A DNA stretch of 64,000 bases from the NCBI RefSeq assembly GCF_005280735.1, contig NZ_CP040078.1, forward strand, positions 248,001 through 312,000, in the 5' to 3' direction. The DNA is from Trinickia violacea. GTDB lineage: Bacteria; Pseudomonadota; Gammaproteobacteria; Burkholderiales; Burkholderiaceae. The translations under genes were made by a program, and so were the position numbers. The notes under the pieces were generated by a model, which was not told where the DNA came from, ran no database searches, and saw only the letters and a list, made by a program, of their open reading frames with translations. Below are positions 60,416-64,000 of this stretch, in pieces (position 1 is the first letter of the stretch; each line of letters opens with the position of its first letter).

Positions 60416-61440
60416 GATGCTGCCCTCGCCCCCGCGCCCATGAGGCCCTGAAGCAGTTCCGGCGACACGTTGAGCTGCCCGATGCGCTCTGCCCGTTCCG
60501 CGATCCCGCCAAAGGCTTGGGCGATCAGCTGGCCCGGCTGCATGCCGGCTGCGGCGAGCGCGTTGACGACGCGTGGGTCGGCCTTTTCGAGCGCCTGCAT
60601 CACCGCCGCCACCCTGTGTGCCTCGGCCTCCGCGAGGGTACGGCTGTTGTGCGCCTGCCCCGCCACGAATGCCTTGCGCTTTTCCTCGAGTTCGATGTCG
60701 GACGCCATCTGCTCACCACGCAACTCGTTTTCCTTGCGCATCAGCGTGGCCTTCGCTTCCATCTGCGTCTCGCGGATTTGCCGCTTCTTCTGCTCGACCG
60801 CGATGTCGGTATCCAGTTCGTTCTGCCGGATTGCGCGCTCGTTTTCCACGGCTGACATGCGCCGCAGATACACGGCGTCGTCAGCGGCCTTGAGGTTGGA
60901 CTCGCGCGCTTCGGCTTCGAGCGCTCGGGCAATGTCCGGGGTGGGCTTGACCGCCATCACCGACACCCCGAGTATCTCGAGCCCCAACGCCTCAATTTCG
61001 GGCTGGCTGGCGAGTTCAGTCTGCGCCGTGCGGGCGATCGACGCCGAGGCGCGCAGCGCCGCCTTCAATTCCAGCGCCTGCACGGCCTGCTGCACGATCA
61101 CCTCGACCTGCATCGCGACACGTTCTCCGAGCCGCTTCGGATCTTCGGAGACATACGAGCGTCCGTCCTTACCCAGCGAGAAATCCATCATCGCCGCGGT
61201 ACGGTGCGGGTCGCTGACGCGGTAGGTCACTTGACCCTGCACGGTCACGCTCTGGAAATCCGCGGTGACCAGTTCAAGGATGAAGGGACGATCCTGGCTT
61301 GCCACCGGAACGGACACCAGCGTGGTCGCCGGGGCGTAGTAGAAGAACGACAGCCCGGCGCCTTCGCGCACCACCCTTCCCGCTTGGAACTGCATCAGGT
61401 GAACGGTCGGCTGCGACTTGATGAATCGAATCCCGAACAT
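60412..61440 (-). CDS. SPFH/Band 7 domain protein
   Basis: The 342-residue protein has an N-terminal SPFH (stomatin/prohibitin) domain (residues about 1-200; VPVASQDRPFILELVTADFQ and VTVQGQVTYRVSD). A long charged coiled coil follows (AIRQNELDTDIAVEQKKRQI; LRGEQMASDIELEEKRKAF), then a Gly/Ala-rich tail. It lacks an obvious transmembrane anchor. SPFH proteins form membrane-associated oligomeric cages. It is coupled to the NAD kinase-like gene and preceded by two palindromes in the NrtR intergenic region. Confidence 0.85.
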   Translation of the reverse strand: MFGIRFIKSQPTVHLMQFQAGRVVREGAGLSFFYYAPATTLVSVPVASQDRPFILELVTADFQSVTVQGQVTYRVSDPHRTAAMMDFSLGKDGRSYVSEDPKRLGERVAMQVEVIVQQAVQALELKAALRASASIARTAQTELASQPEIEALGLEILGVSVMAVKPTPDIARALEAEARESNLKAADDAVYLRRMSAVENERAIRQNELDTDIAVEQKKRQIRETQMEAKATLMRKENELRGEQMASDIELEEKRKAFVAGQAHNSRTLAEAEAHRVAAVMQALEKADPRVVNALAAAGMQPGQLIAQAFGGIAERAERIGQLNVSPELLQGLMGAGARAAS

Positions 61441-61460
61441 GATGATGGCCTCTCTTTTGA

Positions 61461-61498
61461 GTTGCACAGTACAACTTGCTTGAGTTGCACAATACAAC
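61461..61498. promoter_or_regulatory. Paired palindromic operators in the NrtR/SPFH intergenic region
   Basis: GTTGCACAGTACAAC (61461-61475) and GTTGCACAATACAAC (61484-61498) are nearly identical 15-bp palindromes starting 23 bp apart. They lie between the divergent SPFH gene (start 61440) and the NrtR-type regulator. Two dimer sites on roughly the same DNA face are a typical autoregulated operator. Confidence 0.7.
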
Positions 61499-61533
61499 CT
61501 AGAATGAGGGTCGTCAAGTTTTTCTGGTCCGCC

Positions 61534-62283
61534 ATGACACAAAAGACCTCCGCCTCCCGACGACACGTTCGACAGGGCCCCGAGTTTTCTCTGCCGTACA
61601 CGACGGTCGACGTCGTGATCTTCACGGTGCTCGATAACGCGCTGCAGGTTCTGCTCGTACAGCGACCAGCCGGCGCGGACGAACCGTATCCGGAGTGCTG
61701 GGCGCTACCGGGCGGCTTTGTCGACGTGGCCGCCGATGCGACGCTCGAGGACTGCGCGCGCCGCAAACTGCTCGAGAAGACCGGTGTGAAGAGTCCGTAT
61801 CTGGAGCAGCTCGGCAGTTGGGGCAGCGCGACGCGTGACCCGCGCGGATGGTCAGCCACACATGTCTGGTTCGCGCTGATTTCCGCCGAGGATGGGGTTC
61901 TCACAAGGGGCGCGAATGCCGCCGAAGTGGCGTGGTTCGAAGTCGATGAGGTGACGCAGACGCGCGGACTCGCCTTCGATCACGACGAGATCCTTGAGGC
62001 AGCGGTTGAGCGGCTGCGCAGCAAGGTCGAATACACGTCCCTGCCGGCTTTCTTGCTTCCGGAGCCATTTACGCTGCCACAGTTGCAACGGGTGTATGAG
62101 ATCGTGCTTGGCCGGCCGGTGGACAAAAGCGGCTTCCGCACGCGCATGCTTGCCGCGGGGTTCCTCGAGGAAACCGGCTACGTCGCTGGGGAATCGAATC
62201 GGCCGGCTCTGGGGTATCGGCTCGTGGACCGGCATGCGCCCGTGGTCTTTCCGAGGACTTTCAGTCCACGCGGTGGAAACTGA
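61534..62283 (+). CDS. NrtR-type Nudix-related transcriptional regulator
   Basis: The 249-residue protein has an N-terminal Nudix domain (TTVDVVIFTVLDNALQVLLV; CWALPGGFVDVAADATLEDC). Its Nudix box is degenerate (ARRKLLEKTGV instead of RExxEE), so catalysis is unlikely. A C-terminal winged-helix part follows (LPAFLLPEPFTLPQLQRVYE; SGFRTRMLAAGFLEE). NrtR regulators repress NAD metabolism genes and sense ADP-ribose-type ligands. An in-frame ATG at 61504 is an alternative start. Divergent from the SPFH-NAD kinase-like pair across two palindromic sites. Confidence 0.87.
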   Translation: MTQKTSASRRHVRQGPEFSLPYTTVDVVIFTVLDNALQVLLVQRPAGADEPYPECWALPGGFVDVAADATLEDCARRKLLEKTGVKSPYLEQLGSWGSATRDPRGWSATHVWFALISAEDGVLTRGANAAEVAWFEVDEVTQTRGLAFDHDEILEAAVERLRSKVEYTSLPAFLLPEPFTLPQLQRVYEIVLGRPVDKSGFRTRMLAAGFLEETGYVAGESNRPALGYRLVDRHAPVVFPRTFSPRGGN

Positions 62284-62507
62284 CGGAGGAGGCCGATCGA
62301 AGTCAGCGATCGGTGACAAAAAAACCCTTCTCTGCTCTATGTAGACCTCTGCATGGCGACCCTGAACCGCCCTTTACGCATGCACAAGGTCAACGGCAGG
62401 TCCCGAGATGGAGAAAACCTTCCGCTAACGGTACTTAGGCGCCGACCAACGTCGGGAGAGGGTGGTAGTCTGCCTATCGCGTTCATCCCGCCCGCCCGAC
62501 AACGAAC

Positions 62508-63455
62508 ATGAGCAAACCTTGGAATCCCGGTGACATCGCGCCCCAAACCGGCCGGCGCGTCATCGTCACCGGCGCAAACAGCGGCATCGGCTATCACACC
62601 GCGGCAATCTTGGCCCGCCATGGCGCCGAGGTCGTACTCGCGTGTCGCGACGAAGGGCGCGGCGCAAGCGCACTCGCCCGCCTGCGGGGAGAAGTGCCTA
62701 CAGCCCAAGCGCAGCTTGCGCAACTCGACCTCGCCAGCCTCGCGTCGGTGCGCGCCTTTGCCGACCGAGAGCTTGCGCTACGCAAGCCGCTCCACCTGCT
62801 CGTCAACAACGCGGGCGTCATGGCGCCGCCCCGACGCCTCGAAACCGCCGACGGCTTCGAGCTGCAATTCGGCACGAACGTGCTTGGGCATTTCGCGCTG
62901 ACCGGCCTGCTCCTGCCCGCGCTCGAGATGGCTGCGGACAGTTCGCTCGAACGCCCGCGCGTGGTAACGATCGCCTCGATCGCACATAAGCAAGGCCGGC
63001 TCGACTTCGACAACCTTCAGGCAACGCGACGCTACCGGCCGATGTTCGCCTACCGGCAGTCGAAACTGGCCAACCTCATGTTTGCATTCGAACTCGACCG
63101 GCGTTTGCGCGCTGCCCAATCGCGCGTGATGTCGGTTGCCGCACATCCCGGCGTCGCGAATACCAATCTGTTTCGCAGCGGCGACCATTCGCCCGCTAAC
63201 CGGGCGGCCCGCGCCGCCCTTGGTGGTTTTATCGGCGCCGTGCTGAACAGCGACCTGGCAGGCGCGCTGCCGACCCTCTATGCGGCGACTGCACCCGGCG
63301 TCGTCGACGGCGGCTACTACGGCCCGCTCGGCCTGTTCGAGGCGCGCGGCCAACGGGTGGGACCGGCAACGGTCGCATCCCAGGCAAGGGACGAGGCCGA
63401 TGCACGGCGACTCTGGCAGGCGTGCGAGGCACTGACGGGAACGGCGTTCAGATAG
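62508..63455 (+). CDS. Short-chain dehydrogenase/reductase
   Basis: The 315-residue protein has the SDR cofactor motif TGANSGIGYHTAAILARHG, the NNAGVMAPP motif, a catalytic Ser in TIASIAHKQG and the YRQSK catalytic Tyr-Lys pair. It is of the retinol-dehydrogenase/WW-domain-oxidoreductase-like group. Substrate is unknown. It stands alone, 224 bp after the NrtR gene, with no operon partner. The interval 62284-62507 shows only a hairpin after nrtR (62293-62313). Confidence 0.88.
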   Translation: MSKPWNPGDIAPQTGRRVIVTGANSGIGYHTAAILARHGAEVVLACRDEGRGASALARLRGEVPTAQAQLAQLDLASLASVRAFADRELALRKPLHLLVNNAGVMAPPRRLETADGFELQFGTNVLGHFALTGLLLPALEMAADSSLERPRVVTIASIAHKQGRLDFDNLQATRRYRPMFAYRQSKLANLMFAFELDRRLRAAQSRVMSVAAHPGVANTNLFRSGDHSPANRAARAALGGFIGAVLNSDLAGALPTLYAATAPGVVDGGYYGPLGLFEARGQRVGPATVASQARDEADARRLWQACEALTGTAFR

Positions 63456-63596
63456 GTGATGCTTTTGCCAAAACCTTATCGCGATTATTGGAATGTTCAA
63501 TTGTTGTTTCTCGGGGACTCCCGGCATCATTGATCCATGTTCAACGCTGGCGCATCGGCATCCACATGACTGCCCGATTTGAGCTAGAGGATCGAG

Positions 63597-64000
63597 ATGA
63601 GCACCGCTGAAGCACAATTGGGATTGACCGAGCGCACCTCGCGAGGAATCGTCGAAGTACTGGCCGGGCGCAACAAGAACTGGAGCTCGAAGCTGCTGTT
63701 CGCCGGCCCCGCCGTCGTCGCCTCCATTGCGTACATGGATCCCGGCAATTTCGCGACCAACATCCAGGCTGGGGCAAAGTACGGCTATTCACTGCTCTGG
63801 GTGGTGCTCGCCGCGAACATCATCGCGATGCTGTTCCAGGCTCTTTCGGCCAAGCTCGGCATCGTCACGAACCGTAACCTCGCCGAGCTCAGCCGCGAGC
63901 ATTTTCCGGTTGCGGTTGTCTACGGAATGTGGGGCGTGAGCGAGATTGCGGCGATGGCGACAGATCTTGCCGAGTTTCTCGGCGGCGCAATCGGTTTATC
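63597..64000 (+). CDS. Nramp-family divalent metal transporter (3' end missing)
   Basis: The visible 134 residues start MSTAEAQLGLTERTSRGIVE and contain the Nramp metal-site motif in helix 1 (AYMDPGNFATNIQAGAKYGY: the DPGN motif). Helices 2-4 follow (LLWVVLAANIIAMLFQALSA; EIAAMATDLAEFLGGAIGL). The family imports Mn2+ or Fe2+ with protons. AGAGGATCGAG precedes the ATG. The gene continues beyond the window. The upstream 63456-63596 interval is AT-richer and probably holds its promoter; no regulator site could be named. Confidence 0.92.
   Translation, partial: MSTAEAQLGLTERTSRGIVEVLAGRNKNWSSKLLFAGPAVVASIAYMDPGNFATNIQAGAKYGYSLLWVVLAANIIAMLFQALSAKLGIVTNRNLAELSREHFPVAVVYGMWGVSEIAAMATDLAEFLGGAIGL

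Noticed and set aside
62293..62313. Hairpin CCGATCG/CGATCGG directly after the NrtR stop as terminator
   Set aside because: It is followed by an A-run, not a T-run, on the plus strand, so it is not a canonical terminator for that gene. No gene ends there on the minus strand.
1..64000. tRNA or rRNA genes
   Set aside because: No cloverleaf-like or rRNA-like sequence was recognised by eye in the intergenic regions; a covariance search would be needed to exclude small RNAs.

Overview
The window is high-GC DNA that reads as a chromosome or megaplasmid segment of Burkholderia sensu lato (Burkholderiaceae). The evidence is the type VI secretion gene order, the compact glycine-betaine cluster, strong GC bias at third codon positions and long open frames opposite real genes. 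I see no tRNA, rRNA, CRISPR array, integrase or insertion sequence. Both ends cut genes (tssG on the left, an Nramp transporter on the right).

Layout. (1) 1-5538, minus strand: type VI secretion genes tssB-tssC-hcp-tssE-tssF-tssG, with a long hairpin-rich leader. (2) 5963-17810, minus strand: a tightly coupled operon of a two-partner-secretion exoprotein (TpsA), its TpsB transporter, a FecR-domain protein, a SulP anion transporter fused to STAS and cyclic-nucleotide-binding domains, a CHASE2 class III nucleotide cyclase and a class II cyclic-nucleotide phosphodiesterase-like protein. (3) 18006-24802: two paralogous two-component systems (7TM-type histidine kinase plus NarL/LuxR-type response regulator), partly inverted, with an XRE-cupin regulator. 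(4) 24864-28541, visibly lower GC: an AraC regulator, a regulator made of two complete TetR units in one chain, and two unknown small proteins behind four repeats phased at 22 bp. (5) 28613-48810: a near-complete glycine-betaine uptake and catabolism cluster (GlxA/GbdR regulators, ABC transporter, GbcAB, DgcAB with ETF-like partners, dipeptidase, serine hydroxymethyltransferase, chemoreceptor, formaldehyde dehydrogenase). (6) 49010-59030: a sugar-acid cluster best read as an L-galactose oxidation route (ABC importer, aldose dehydrogenase, decayed lactonase, L-galactonate dehydrogenase, UxaB-like, UxaA-like, mutarotase) under a FadR-type regulator, followed by a LysR remnant. (7) 59483-62283: an NrtR-type regulator divergent from an SPFH protein plus NAD-kinase-like pair. 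(8) 62508-64000: a short-chain dehydrogenase and the start of an Nramp transporter.

The most interesting regulatory signal is one 20-bp inverted repeat (TGTMGC-N8-RCTACA) found upstream of the T6SS operon, the TpsA/cyclase operon and the XRE/response-regulator divergon. In all three the distance to a TATACT-like -10 box is exactly 21 bp. This suggests a single regulon, plausibly run by the response regulators encoded here, joining contact-dependent secretion, adhesin secretion and cyclic-nucleotide signalling. A second recurrent element, SCGACW repeated at 21 bp, marks the glycine-betaine genes and is a candidate GbdR operator.
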